Assembly (NCBI GenBank): GCA_025618425.1
Contig: CM046835.1
Coordinates: 21,348,393-21,412,392 of the forward strand
Reading direction: 5' to 3'
Source of the DNA: Heliocidaris tuberculata
Taxonomy: Eukaryota; Echinodermata; Echinoidea; Camarodonta; Echinometridae
Length of the DNA: 64,000 bases
Positions 10,964-20,665 of the stretch are shown one piece after another; position 1 is the first letter of the stretch; each line of letters starts with the position of its first letter. The translations under genes and the position numbers were made by a program. The notes under the pieces are model-generated. The model was not told the origin of the DNA. It did not search any database and saw only the letters and a list, made by a program, of their open reading frames with translations.

Positions 10964-12157
10964 AAGCGTTTAACTTCCCAGTTTAAACAACAGCCTGAAA
11001 TTGTACTAACAAAATTGAACGGTTTTCTATCTAATAATCTATATAAAAAAACAAAAACAAAAAAACTCCTCTACCGGTCTACATTGGCTCTAATTGTACC
11101 TACTGGAACGTATTTACAACATATCGAAAACCCAATTTTTCAGATAAAACTTTAGTTTGATAAAACTTCAGTCTGATAAAACTATACAGTGTTTAAGTAT
11201 ACATGTATAACAAAATATATCTGTAGCAAAATAACAACAAATCTTTGGCATCACTGGACGGTGAGTTGTATCAACATGGAATGGTTTAGGGAAACCCCCC
11301 AATTTTTTTTTCTTTTTTTTTGGTTGCGAAAGTAGAAAGTGATATACATATACATTACAGCCTAGTATGTCAAATATAATTCACAAGACCAGTGTCTTGT
11401 ATATTCTAACGATGACGATTCCAACTTCTTTCGAGCTGTTATTCAGGAAGACATTATATAGATAACTTGAGGCATTAGGCCTACATATCTTAAGTGAATA
11501 CTGAATGAGTTTACATAATTTTTGGCACGTATAAAGATGTACATGTAAGTAAAATAATGGCACAGACATGATAACTTATTCAGCCCCAAAACAATTAGCA
11601 CAGCTGCTTATCAGAGAATGCTTTGCAAAAATAGTACTCTTCTCTTGAGTATAGACACACACATTTCATTTATCAGCAGAATTTACATCTCACACACAAT
11701 GACAAAATATCTGGCATCAAGATTAAACACATTAATAGCGTCTCTAAAAGTTACTTTTTTTTTATATCAGTAAGTTACTGTTACATTATTCCCTAACGAA
11801 GGGTTCCACCAGAGAAAGGGTGAATTGGAAGAATCAGGTACGATAGGGAATGAAATGTAGTTTACAACAATTTTGAAGGCAGTGAAAGTGACAGAGCAGT
11901 CGGATACAATGCATATCCGCGATAGACTACAAAAGAAAGATGCATAAAAGATATATCGCGTGTCCTCTTAAAATACTACACATACTATTTACACTATTTA
12001 CATAAGTCACAAATTTTCAATCAAGGTGTAATTGTGTTAGCAAAATACATGGATGTGACTGAGGTATTTATGTAGGGTTTATAGGAGGTAGAATCAATGG
12101 CATTTTGGAAAAAAACACATAGATAATATATAGGAACATATGTAGGTATGAGAAGAA
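10964..12157 (-). other. Gypsy 3' non-coding region
   Basis: About 1.2 kb between ORF3 and the PPT with no credible coding frame. It is AT-rich, with a T-run near 11307-11322 and another near 11754-11763. This is long for a 3' region and may hold transcript-control sequence; nothing specific is recognised. Confidence 0.5.
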
Positions 12158-12706
12158 TTAGAGGTAGTGGAGAAGACAATAGTCATAGATACATTTGCAC
12201 AAGAAAATACTCAGTTGTTGTTCCATTCCGCGGGGAAAAGGATTTGGAGAACAAGAGAGGGAAATTGCAGCTGGGCTCTGGGGTTGGCGGGATGGGAGTT
12301 GTTGGACCACCTCCACTGTTGCTCTCGGAGGTGTTCTGGCTCCTTTCGCCGGTCTTACCCGTGTAGATTGTAGAGGATCAATCCTTCTGACCTGTCGCCT
12401 AGGGGACCTGGACCGAGACCTTGAGCGACGCCTCTTCTCATGCACATTGTCACAGTGCCTCCTAAGGTTCCCAGCCCGGGTAGTCGAATAATTGCACTTC
12501 CGGCAATTATACCCCCTTTGGTACAACTGATGCACCTCCTCCAGATGGTCGAACAGTTTGGACTTTTCCTTGAATTCTGCACGGCAGATCCGACATTCAA
12601 ATGGCCGGGATGAATAGGAGCATTTGTTCTCAGCCATCTGTATTACGGTATAAGGAAAGACAAGAAGAAAGATCCACAAAGTGGAATAACTATAAGAACA
12701 TGCCAT
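12158..12706 (-). CDS. Gypsy ORF3: two C2H2 zinc fingers plus Arg/Ser tract
   Basis: 182 aa, in the position where some Gypsy elements have env, but not env-like. Two classical fingers of form C-X2-C-X12-H-X4-H are visible: C38, C41, H54, H59 and C68, C71, H84, H89. A basic Arg/Ser-repeat tract (about 90-108) follows, then a Pro/Gln-rich tail. Residues 4-22 are hydrophobic, so translation from M1 might give a membrane-inserted N-terminus; M24, just before the fingers, is an alternative start. Its ATG overlaps the pol stop as TAATG, suggesting reinitiation. A nucleic-acid-binding role (for the element's RNA, splicing or target choice) is inference. Confidence 0.7.
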   Translation of the reverse strand: MACSYSYSTLWIFLLVFPYTVIQMAENKCSYSSRPFECRICRAEFKEKSKLFDHLEEVHQLYQRGYNCRKCNYSTTRAGNLRRHCDNVHEKRRRSRSRSRSPRRQVRRIDPLQSTRVRPAKGARTPPRATVEVVQQLPSRQPQSPAAISLSCSPNPFPRGMEQQLSIFLCKCIYDYCLLHYL

Positions 12707-12708
12707 TA
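12704..12708 (-). promoter_or_regulatory. TAATG pol stop / ORF3 start overlap
   Basis: On the minus strand the pol stop TAA and the ORF3 ATG share one base, giving TAATG. Such overlaps support termination-reinitiation in some non-LTR retrotransposons; the same use here is inferred. Confidence 0.6.
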
Positions 12709-15700
12709 TATTTCCAAATTATATTGATCTAAGTATTTGGGCTTCCGTCTATGGCGTACAGGGTATCTTTTCGAGCTAGGACTATTTTCATTAAGAGAGG
12801 CGGCAGGAGGAGGAGAATGAAGAGCAGGCGGGTCTTCTTCATCGTCTGAGATATGTGAAGGGCAGTCGGCTGAAATATCTTCTTCCTCGTCCTCAGAGAC
12901 ATTTTCTCTATCTCTACTATCGTTCTCCCTCTCAACGATGGGATCTGTTGGCTTCTTCCAAACCCACTTCTCCAGTTCTTCTCCTCTGTAGGGCTTAAGT
13001 CGATCACTATGTACTACCATAGGCTTTGCTCGTGGGGAGGCCTGAATTCTGAAGATAACATCGGACAATTTGCTGACTATGAGAAAAGGCCCCTTCCACC
13101 GAAGCTGTAACTTAGGAGAAACACCTTTTTTTCTGGAGGAGTCGTGGAGCCACACAAACTGGTCGACGCTAAGTCCAGGGTTTGTAGCTTTCCTGTCATA
13201 ATCCTTCTTCTGTTTACGTGTGCTTTTCTCCATGGCTGCCTCTGCTCTCCCATGCGCTTTCTGCAACTGGTTGCGTAGATTTTCGGCAAAGTCTCCTAGG
13301 TTCTCATCTTCCAAAGGGATAGAGGGCATGGTCAATTCTACCGGCAGTCCTACTTCTCTTCCCAACATCATCATATTGGGGGTCTCTCCGGTGGACTCAT
13401 GCGGAGTGCTACGATATGCACTAGTAGCATATGGCAGTTGTTCATCCCAATCTTGCTCTTCCGTGTCCTCCTCTAAGGCTATAGAGATTATGTTCACTAG
13501 TGTTCGGTTGAATCTTTCGACCATACCATCTGATTTGGGGTTGTAAGCTGTTGTTCTGGTCTTTCTTATACCCAGTAGCTTGCACATTTCCGCAAACAGT
13601 TCAGATTCAAAATTTGACCCTTGGTCTGAATGTAATTCGTGCGGAACCCCAAACCTGCAGACAAATTCTCCAACCAGCTTCCTAGCTACCGTGGCTGCCT
13701 TGGCATCAGGGAGGGCATAGGCCTCCATCCACTTAGTCTGATAATCTCCCACTACCATAACCCACTGATTTCCACTCCTGCTTTTTGGCAGGGGCCCAAG
13801 TAGATCTATCGCTATTCTTTCAACTGGTGCCCCTGATCTGTACTGCTGTAATGGTGCACGTCGTTTCCTTTGGGGGTGTTTCCTCCGCTCACACAGGTCA
13901 CACTTCCTCAAATGGGATCGCACATCAGCCGTCAACCCCGACCAATAAAACCTGGCCTTCACTTTGGCAAGGGTCTTTTTCATCCCTAAATGTCCTCCGA
14001 GGGGTCCACCGTGAATTTCTGCAAGTACTTCCTTGCGAAGTGTCTTCGGCAACACTATCTGCCACTTCAGAGATTTCCCATCATCTGATTCAAACCTTCT
14101 GCAGATTACACCATTGTGGATTTCCAATTGGTCCCATCCTGACCAATAGGTCTTGGTTGCCACTGGTAAGTGTGAGAGTGTTGTCCACTCAGGCCTCTCC
14201 TTCCTATTCTCCTTGGCTACCACCAGCCACTGAATTGTGTCATCTTCCAGTTGAGCTTTTCGGACATCTGTCCACCCGAGAGTTGACTTCGCAGCAATAC
14301 TCCTAACTGTCCTCATCTCAGAGCCCTCTTTGGGCGGGGTATTAGCTTCCTGAGCATTGTCTGCTCTTTCTTCTCGTCCACACTGCTTGCATGCCTGACG
14401 GGACAATCCATCAGCATTTCCATGCTTCTTTCCTGGACGATGCTGAATCACAAAGTCGTATTCGGCTATTTGTTCGAGCCATCTAGCCATCTGTCCCTCA
14501 GGATTTTTGAAGTTCAACAACCACTGTAGTGAAGCATGGTCAGTTCGTACCTGTATCTTTCTTCCATAGAGATACTGTCTGTACTGCTTCAGAGAGCACA
14601 CTACTGCGAGTAATTCCCTTCTCGTCACACAGTAGTTTTTCTCCTGTTTGCTGAATTTCCGGCTGAAATAGGCTATAACCTTTTCCTCTCCATTCTGTAT
14701 CTGCGACAAAACAGCACCCATGGCATCTGCGCTAGCATCCGTATCCAAGACAAACTCGCCCTCTGGCAACACATATGCCAAGATAGGGGCATCTTGTAGT
14801 CTTAGTTTCAATTCGTTGAATGCTCGGTCACAGTGTTCTGTCCAAGAGAACTGTTTTGATTTCCCAGTTAAGTCATGAAGAGGACTTGCTATTTCTGCAA
14901 ATCCACGGATGAATCTCCTGTAGTACGAAGCTAGGCCCAAGAAGCTTCTTACATCTTTCTGACACTGGGGTCTTGGCCACTCCTTGATTGCTTGGACCTT
15001 GTCTGGATCAGTCGAAACTCCATGTGCCGACACGACATGGCCTAAGTAGAGCACTGATGTTTGAAATAAATGACACTTACTGGGTTTGAGTTTCAGGTTA
15101 GCAGTACGCAGTCTGGAGAAAGTGATGCGGAGTCGCTCTATTTCCTCTAGTACTGTTCTCCCATACACGATGACATCATCTAAGTAGATCAAAAGGATTT
15201 CCCATTGAAGCCCTTTCATGACCTTTTCCATCAGTCTTTCGAAGGTTGCTGGAGCATTAGTCAAGCCAAATGGCATGACTTTCCACCTGTATAGCCCATT
15301 TCGTACTACGAATGTAGTCTTGTCTTTGGCATCTTCGTCCAGAGCCACCTGCCAATATCCAGAGGCTAAATCCAGTGCAGAAAACCACTTGGCTCCCCCT
15401 AGAGCATCCAGTGTGTCGTCTATGCGTGGTATAGGATATGCATCTTTGATTGTCGCTGCATTTAGTCCTCGATAATCTATGCAAAGTCTTTTGGACCCGT
15501 CTTTCTTCTTAACCAGGACTACATTCGCTGCCCATGGACTGTCCGAGGGCTCGATCACTCCCCTGGTTTCTAGGTCATCGACCTGACGACTTATCTCTTC
15601 TTGATTACACTGTGGATGACGCCTTAGTTTCTCCTTTATTGGTGGATTATTTCCAGTGTGAATACCATGTTTCACAACATCTGTCCGACCAATATCCTCA

Positions 15701-16725
15701 TTATTCTTGGAGAAGACGTCCTGGTATTCAATGAGACACTGCTTGATATTTTCATGGAACTTGGGGTCAACATTCTGTATACTTCGGCCAAACAACTCAG
15801 ACAAATGTTCTGGTAGTATCCTTGTGTTTGCTTCCTGCTTCCCGGAAACTACTTCTTCTATTACTGCTGGAGACATGATTCCCATGGTGGTGCCCTCTTT
15901 CAAGACTAGCTTCTGATTTCCAGGGTTTAAGATTCGAACTGGTACCACTTCCTCCTCAGCCTTTACCAAAACTCTGCCAAGCACTAATCCTTTTTCTGCT
16001 AATTCACCACCACCTTCCACAGATTCAATTAGGGCAGGACCCTGCATGTCTTCCCTCCTCTTTGCAATGTGTCCTTCAATAATAGCCTCATGTCCAGGAG
16101 GTATAGTCGTAGTTCGTGCTACTATAACCCTTGCAACAAAATGGCTTCCAGTGCGACTAACACATGGTATTTGTTCTCCACTAACTGTGAGGGTCAATTT
16201 CCCAAAATCTAAGATTCCGCGGGTGGGTAACAGAAAATCCATCCCCAATATCCCTTCACCTTTGATCTCTGCTACTATCACTTTCACTACTTTGGTTGTC
16301 CTGCCAACTTGTATCTCCATCCAAGCTTCTCCAAGAACTGAGAGGGTTGCCTCACTCACTTGTTCAACTTTGATGTTAGTTACTTCCAACACAGGTTTTC
16401 GTTCATTCGCTATCCTGTGATAAGTACTTGCACTAATTATTGTATCTGTTGACCCACAGTCGACAAGAAATCTACAATTCGTTGAACGGATTTTGGCATC
16501 TACATAAAGTCCTTGCTGTGCTCCATCTCTCAAGCTTGGAACATTAATTACTCTTTCCTTTATTGTTGACTGGAAAAGGAGTTGTTGAGTAGACCCTGAG
16601 CTGTTTCCAGCCTTTCCACGGGCCCAATGGTCAGCTGATTGTCGTTTCCCTGTTGTTGTGTATTGTCCTTCTTCGGGGCCTTGCACTGCCGAATCAAGTG
16701 ACCCACTTCCCCACAATTGTAGCAC
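12706..16725 (-). CDS. Gypsy pol polyprotein (protease, RT, RNase H, integrase)
   Basis: The frame is open for 1339 codons counted from an internal Met; expression is more likely by a -1 shift from gag. Aspartic protease: D89-C90-G91, with Cys where Asp-Ser/Thr-Gly is usual, and a second conserved block at ILGMDFLL (159-166). Reverse transcriptase: about 385-560, with D452 and YLDD at 514-517. RNase H: D661/D663, E704, D729, D772. Integrase: zinc-binding H905, H912, C942, C945; catalytic D974, D1034, E1070. Near the C-terminus a GPF chromatin-type module (LRWKGPFLIV) identifies a GPY/F Gypsy lineage. Apart from DCG all key catalytic residues are present and there is no internal stop, so the enzyme set looks functional. 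Confidence 0.93.
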   Translation of the reverse strand: MLQLWGSGSLDSAVQGPEEGQYTTTGKRQSADHWARGKAGNSSGSTQQLLFQSTIKERVINVPSLRDGAQQGLYVDAKIRSTNCRFLVDCGSTDTIISASTYHRIANERKPVLEVTNIKVEQVSEATLSVLGEAWMEIQVGRTTKVVKVIVAEIKGEGILGMDFLLPTRGILDFGKLTLTVSGEQIPCVSRTGSHFVARVIVARTTTIPPGHEAIIEGHIAKRREDMQGPALIESVEGGGELAEKGLVLGRVLVKAEEEVVPVRILNPGNQKLVLKEGTTMGIMSPAVIEEVVSGKQEANTRILPEHLSELFGRSIQNVDPKFHENIKQCLIEYQDVFSKNNEDIGRTDVVKHGIHTGNNPPIKEKLRRHPQCNQEEISRQVDDLETRGVIEPSDSPWAANVVLVKKKDGSKRLCIDYRGLNAATIKDAYPIPRIDDTLDALGGAKWFSALDLASGYWQVALDEDAKDKTTFVVRNGLYRWKVMPFGLTNAPATFERLMEKVMKGLQWEILLIYLDDVIVYGRTVLEEIERLRITFSRLRTANLKLKPSKCHLFQTSVLYLGHVVSAHGVSTDPDKVQAIKEWPRPQCQKDVRSFLGLASYYRRFIRGFAEIASPLHDLTGKSKQFSWTEHCDRAFNELKLRLQDAPILAYVLPEGEFVLDTDASADAMGAVLSQIQNGEEKVIAYFSRKFSKQEKNYCVTRRELLAVVCSLKQYRQYLYGRKIQVRTDHASLQWLLNFKNPEGQMARWLEQIAEYDFVIQHRPGKKHGNADGLSRQACKQCGREERADNAQEANTPPKEGSEMRTVRSIAAKSTLGWTDVRKAQLEDDTIQWLVVAKENRKERPEWTTLSHLPVATKTYWSGWDQLEIHNGVICRRFESDDGKSLKWQIVLPKTLRKEVLAEIHGGPLGGHLGMKKTLAKVKARFYWSGLTADVRSHLRKCDLCERRKHPQRKRRAPLQQYRSGAPVERIAIDLLGPLPKSRSGNQWVMVVGDYQTKWMEAYALPDAKAATVARKLVGEFVCRFGVPHELHSDQGSNFESELFAEMCKLLGIRKTRTTAYNPKSDGMVERFNRTLVNIISIALEEDTEEQDWDEQLPYATSAYRSTPHESTGETPNMMMLGREVGLPVELTMPSIPLEDENLGDFAENLRNQLQKAHGRAEAAMEKSTRKQKKDYDRKATNPGLSVDQFVWLHDSSRKKGVSPKLQLRWKGPFLIVSKLSDVIFRIQASPRAKPMVVHSDRLKPYRGEELEKWVWKKPTDPIVERENDSRDRENVSEDEEEDISADCPSHISDDEEDPPALHSPPPAASLNENSPSSKRYPVRHRRKPKYLDQYNLEI

Positions 16726-18092
16726 TTTCTTGTATCTGGTCTTGAGTCCTTGGTGTTTGAAGATGGCTTTCGATCCCTCCTTTTACCATCCCATGAAGAC
16801 CTTGTCCTGCCTTGCTGGAGCATCTCGGCTATTGTCTCCATTTGCTTCGTTTGTAGGGCCAGCATATCCTCTACATGCTGAATTCGATTTTCACTTTCAC
16901 TGTCTAGTGCACGAATAAACCTCCCAGGTCTAACTCTCTCATTCTTCCGTTGCAATTCCATTCTTTCAAAGCTCTCTGTTTCGAGTGCTGCCTGAATTGC
17001 TTCATCTAGGGACCGTGGCCGTGCACGATATACCCCTTCTCTCACTGTCTGGCTTTCCACAGCATCCATGAAGTGATTCCTCTCAAGTCGATCTCTCGAA
17101 TCTGCCGGGATCTCAGGGTAAGCTCTTACAGCTAACTCATGAATAGCTTGTCCCAGCTCCTGCAATGTCTCCTTTTCTCCCTGTCTTTTGTGGCGTAATT
17201 CCACTAAGTAATTTTCAGCTTGTTGGCCAGGTCCAAAACGTCTTGTTAAGGCTTTTATTAGTTCTGGGTATGCACGCTTCTGTTCCTGGCTTAGATCTCT
17301 AATCACCCTCAGGGCACTGCCCTTTAAACTTGCCATGAGATAGCTCGCCGACATTATCTCATTCCAGCCATTTACCTCTCGACAAGCTTCAAAATGCTGG
17401 TAGTATTCCTGCCAGGCTGAATTCCCATCGTATCTATCCGGAATCATGTGCGGGCGCTTTCCTTGAAAGCTACCTTCAACTGGCATCTCCATCTGGTTCA
17501 TGTTCCCTAACACAGAGTTGGGCTGTAATTGTCTTCTTAAAATAGGTTTGGGTGGATAATTGTCATAATTCCTAATTACCTCTCTAGGGCTGTGTCTCAT
17601 ATGGTTGTTTTCATGATCAATTCGTCTCTGTGAATTCAAAGTGAGATTTTCCCCATTAGGGTAATCTGGTTTGAGGTGTTTTGATATGGCTGGCGTAGAT
17701 GAAACCTGATGGCCTGTGCTTGATGAGATTTCTTCTTTGTGCATGCCTGTGGATGTTGTCTGGTCAGCTGAGAGATAACCAGATGTAGCAGTCTCATTTG
17801 CCGTCAACAACTGAGGCATTTTGAATTGTATCTCTAAGTCTTCAGATCTGACTGATGTCAGAATATTTCCATTTGCTCTCTCGTGTGCAGTTACAGGAGT
17901 TTGGAAGTCATTCTGGTCTTGAATTTTTGTTTCATTCACTGTTGTTTCCATTTGGTTTAATCTCACCTTGAAGGTGTCATTTTCCCATTGTAGTAATTCA
18001 TTCTCCATTTTAGACTGATTTAACTCTTCCTTCAGTCTCAACAGCTCCAATTCTCCTTCCCCTGCTTGACCTTTATTTGTGTGCCTACTCAT
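16560..18092 (-). CDS. Gypsy gag
   Basis: 510 aa capsid/nucleocapsid protein that packages the element's RNA. Residues about 14-55 are predicted-looking coiled coil (Leu/Glu/Lys heptads). A Ser/Thr-rich linker follows. A retrotransposon-gag capsid domain runs from about 218 to 380 (YDGNSAWQEYYQHFE start). One CCHC zinc knuckle lies at C457, C460, H465, C470. The gag frame overlaps pol by 166 nt, and pol is in the -1 frame. ATG at 18092 is the first in-frame start after the leader. Confidence 0.9.
   Translation of the reverse strand: MSRHTNKGQAGEGELELLRLKEELNQSKMENELLQWENDTFKVRLNQMETTVNETKIQDQNDFQTPVTAHERANGNILTSVRSEDLEIQFKMPQLLTANETATSGYLSADQTTSTGMHKEEISSSTGHQVSSTPAISKHLKPDYPNGENLTLNSQRRIDHENNHMRHSPREVIRNYDNYPPKPILRRQLQPNSVLGNMNQMEMPVEGSFQGKRPHMIPDRYDGNSAWQEYYQHFEACREVNGWNEIMSASYLMASLKGSALRVIRDLSQEQKRAYPELIKALTRRFGPGQQAENYLVELRHKRQGEKETLQELGQAIHELAVRAYPEIPADSRDRLERNHFMDAVESQTVREGVYRARPRSLDEAIQAALETESFERMELQRKNERVRPGRFIRALDSESENRIQHVEDMLALQTKQMETIAEMLQQGRTRSSWDGKRRDRKPSSNTKDSRPDTRKCYNCGEVGHLIRQCKAPKKDNTQQQGNDNQLTIGPVERLETAQGLLNNSFSSQQ
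16644..16650 (-). promoter_or_regulatory. -1 ribosomal frameshift heptamer GGGAAAC
   Basis: The minus-strand sequence is G GGA AAC in exact gag phase (GGA and AAC are gag codons), inside the gag/pol overlap and just after the zinc knuckle. GGGAAAC is a known slippery heptamer class in retroviral gag-pro frameshifting. Downstream AGCTG can pair with CAGCT about 30 nt later, a possible stimulatory stem. Use is inferred. Confidence 0.65.
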
Positions 18093-18370
18093 AATGTAAA
18101 GGGTAAATATAATCCCAAGAGGTTACTGTACTGTTAATACCCCTAGTTATGAAACTTGCACAAACTAACTCAAGATCAACGCAGCAAGGCGTAGAGTCAA
18201 TTCAGCTCTTATTTCAAAAAAATCTTTACCTCAAACTAATAACTAGGCCAGTCTGTATAATCTATAATTTATAATGTACTACCCTAACCATATCATAAAT
18301 CTGTTAGCTTCAATAATTAGCAGTATAGACATACATGCCAATGTCAACTTGAGCTCATAAATTCCTATAT

Positions 18371-18480
18371 GAGAGCAGCGAGTCACTCACGAGCAGGGAG
18401 TCACTCACGAGCTGCGAGTCACTCACGAGCAGCGAGTCACTCACGAGCAGCGAGTCACTCACGAGCAGCGAGTCACTCGT
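18371..18480 (-). repeat. 18-bp minisatellite in the Gypsy leader, 6 copies
   Basis: Six head-to-tail copies of GAGCAGCGAGTCACTCAC (plus-strand reading), with single substitutions in copies 2 and 3; the last copy ends CGT in place of CAC. It lies in the transcribed untranslated leader, about 280 nt upstream of gag. Confidence 0.9.
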
Positions 18481-18765
18481 ATTGGAAAGTGCTTATCTAT
18501 ACTGCTAGGTCCTCATTGGGTTACTCAATTGCCGGAGTTGCTCCAAACTTCAATTCTGAGTCTGATAGCACTCTATATTTTTTCTTTAGTAATATATATA
18601 TATATATATATATTTCAATCACTTGAATTAGTCTGTATCTGCCTGGTTTGATTTCCTTTGGCTTCTAACAAGAGCCCATTGCACAATACTGATCACTTCT
18701 ATATTTGAGTTTACGCACTGCCACTGTGAGAATTAAATGTTGTTAACATGCCTCTAGTAAATCCA

Positions 18766-18779
18766 CACCGCTGCCACCA
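18766..18779 (-). promoter_or_regulatory. Primer binding site, tRNA-Leu type
   Basis: Minus-strand TGGTGGCAGCGGTG lies 2 nt inside the 5' LTR. It complements the 3' end of animal tRNA-Leu (ending ...CACCGCTGCCA plus CCA) over 14 nt. The tRNA identity rests on remembered tRNA-Leu acceptor sequence. Confidence 0.75.
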
Positions 18780-18781
18780 TT

Positions 18782-19392
18782 TGTAGCGTATTTTCTCTAT
18801 CTGGCTTGCCTCTACATGCATCTATCCGAGCGGTCGGAGAATATTGCATGTATTGGGCTCTCGCCAAAGTATATGGCTGGCATGTCAACAACATTCACTC
18901 ATTCACAGTCGCAGAGGCACAATCAATCATAGAATCATTCAGCTATTGGCAATCAATCATTCTTCACCCAGGGAATCACTGCCTGCTTAGTTACAGACTT
19001 AGACTACTTATTCTAATATAGACACTTCAGAAGAGGAGAGGTAAACCAGGTTCTACATACCATTCAATTTGTATTTATTCTTGGATGAAGCAGTCACCGA
19101 CAACAATGCATGAATCACAGTCTGACAATAATAGAGTACACTAAAACCACCGGTCAAGTCCTTTGTCTCCCAATCTGCATCTCAATGGGTCTGTCAGTTA
19201 CACAATGCATCTACACAATGAATTCCCCCTTGACCCTGCTCGCCCCCTATTTATAGTCCAGCACACACGTGCACAGAACCCCTTTGTCTTCATGGTCTAG
19301 TGATTCTGTTACCCTTCCTGGTATAACTATAAATGACCCAACCTGAGAGGGCCAGCTCTAGGCCAATAATATCTCTGCCCAATTTTGTTACA
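18782..19392 (-). repeat. 5' LTR of the Gypsy element
   Basis: 611 bp. It carries the promoter copy of the TATA box (19248-19255, minus) and AATAAA (19074-19079, minus). No difference from the left LTR was found by eye. Confidence 0.93.
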
Positions 19393-19640
19393 ATACTGCT
19401 CAAAGAACAATATCATGTAGATTCATGATATGAACGAAATTCACCTTCCATAGGCATAACACGCAAATAGGGAAAATTCTGACATGTCGCTTTTAATCGA
19501 CGTTTTTACTATGATTACCTCAATGAAATGACAAATGGTGGAACTGACCTAGTATAGAATTGTCTCAGCTACAACATATCAAAATTTGGATGAATATGGA
19601 CCGCTTATTAGTGAAATATTGTCAAATGAATACAAAAATT
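19393..19640 (+). repeat. Array unit 6, right part
   Basis: Continues the interrupted unit at ATACTGCTCAAAG, then diverged block sequence (CATAACACGCAAATAGGG, then GTCTCAGCTACAACATATC). Similarity to the main array fades at the GAAATATTGTCAAATG segment, which is also seen near 8560, and then gives way to a different duplicated sequence. Confidence 0.7.
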
Positions 19641-20508
19641 ATGACGTCATTTTAAAAAATCTAATTTTTTTTTTTTTTAGTTGATATGCAAAAATAATGA
19701 CGCTCTGACGTATCGATGTGCCAAAATTATGCATAGATTCAAATGTACAACTTACAGACTTCCAGAACATTTAAAAAAGGTAGTAAAAAACATCAAAATA
19801 ATATTTAATGACCCTTATGTAAAATGTAATTTAGGGTTAAATTAGAGAGAGAAAGAGAGAGAGAGAGAGAACATCAGTTGCGTGTATCATTATGGAAATA
19901 TCATCTTTTTAGAAAATGATAAATTTCTCTTATGAAAAAAAGGGCACTTATTGTGAAATATGACAAACAAGTGGAGATAATTTATGATTGTGACAGGCAC
20001 AATGAGACATCAGTGAGACATATCTTTTTGTATGATGCTTTCTTATACATGTAGATTTCCTTTCCTGAAGGATACTAACATTTAGGCCTACTGTTATCAT
20101 GACTATGTACAGTGTTTCTAAATATGGTTATTTTCTAATGATAAAAGAAGAAGCTTGACAATGATTTTTGAAAGGATAATTTGCCCACGCATCGGAGAGG
20201 TCCCTGGAATGCTCACAACAACTTTGAAAGCCAGTTAATAACAATGCATAAACTTCCTTTTCAAGTGTACAAAGATTTTTGAATACCTCCAAAATTTCTG
20301 CCATGGCTTTTGAATTTATGCAAAAGGCGTGACGGTAGGGGTTTTCCACACACATTCGTTGAATGTACTAATCTCTTGCCAAAATGACTTTGAGACAAAG
20401 TTGAGGAATCAAAATGCAAAGGTATTTTGATCTTTTCGGTCTTTGTTTGTCCTGATCTATTATTTCCAGCTTAGAGGTACTCAGAAACGGAATAGGAGAT
20501 TAGGGGTT

Positions 20509-20549
<41 letters not shown>

Positions 20550-20665
20550 CAGTTGCATGTATCATTATGGAAATATCATCTTTTTAGAAAATAATAAATT
20601 CTCTTATGAAAAAAAAGGGCACTTATTGTGAAATATGACAAACAAGTGGCATGACGGCATGAAAA

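Larger units (their letters stand above)
18093..18781 (-). other. Gypsy 5' leader
   Basis: About 690 nt between the 5' LTR and gag. It contains the primer site, a (TA)n run at about 18590-18611 and an 18-bp minisatellite. There is no long coding frame. The packaging signal would be expected here but cannot be identified. Confidence 0.7.
10341..19392 (-). mobile_element. Ty3/Gypsy LTR retrotransposon, complete, 9052 bp
   Basis: Two direct repeats of 611 bp (10341-10951 and 18782-19392), beginning TGTAGCG and ending TTACA on the plus strand, flank a minus-strand coding region: gag, then pol (protease, RT, RNase H, integrase), then ORF3. The 4-bp target duplication ATAC is at 10337-10340 and 19393-19396, and the broken target GAGATACTGCTCAAAG is seen intact in other array units. 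PBS, PPT, TATA box and polyadenylation signal are all in place. LTRs without visible differences, plus open frames, indicate a recent and possibly still active insertion. The RT-RNaseH-integrase order places it in Ty3/Gypsy rather than Copia. Confidence 0.95.

Noticed and set aside
12158..12706. Envelope gene of an errantivirus-type Gypsy
   Set aside because: There is one N-terminal hydrophobic stretch only, no ectodomain or C-terminal membrane anchor, and clear zinc fingers instead.
13785..14306. Plus-strand frames of 60-170 codons within the Gypsy coding region
   Set aside because: They are antisense to the pol frame, which has clear domains and intact catalytic residues.
20128..20355. 75-codon minus-strand frame (starts MCVENPYRHAF) repeated at 22241 and 24103
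   Set aside because: The copies come from the tandem duplication. The frame is disrupted in the 121-bp repeats and in the older copy near 24500, and no domain is recognised.
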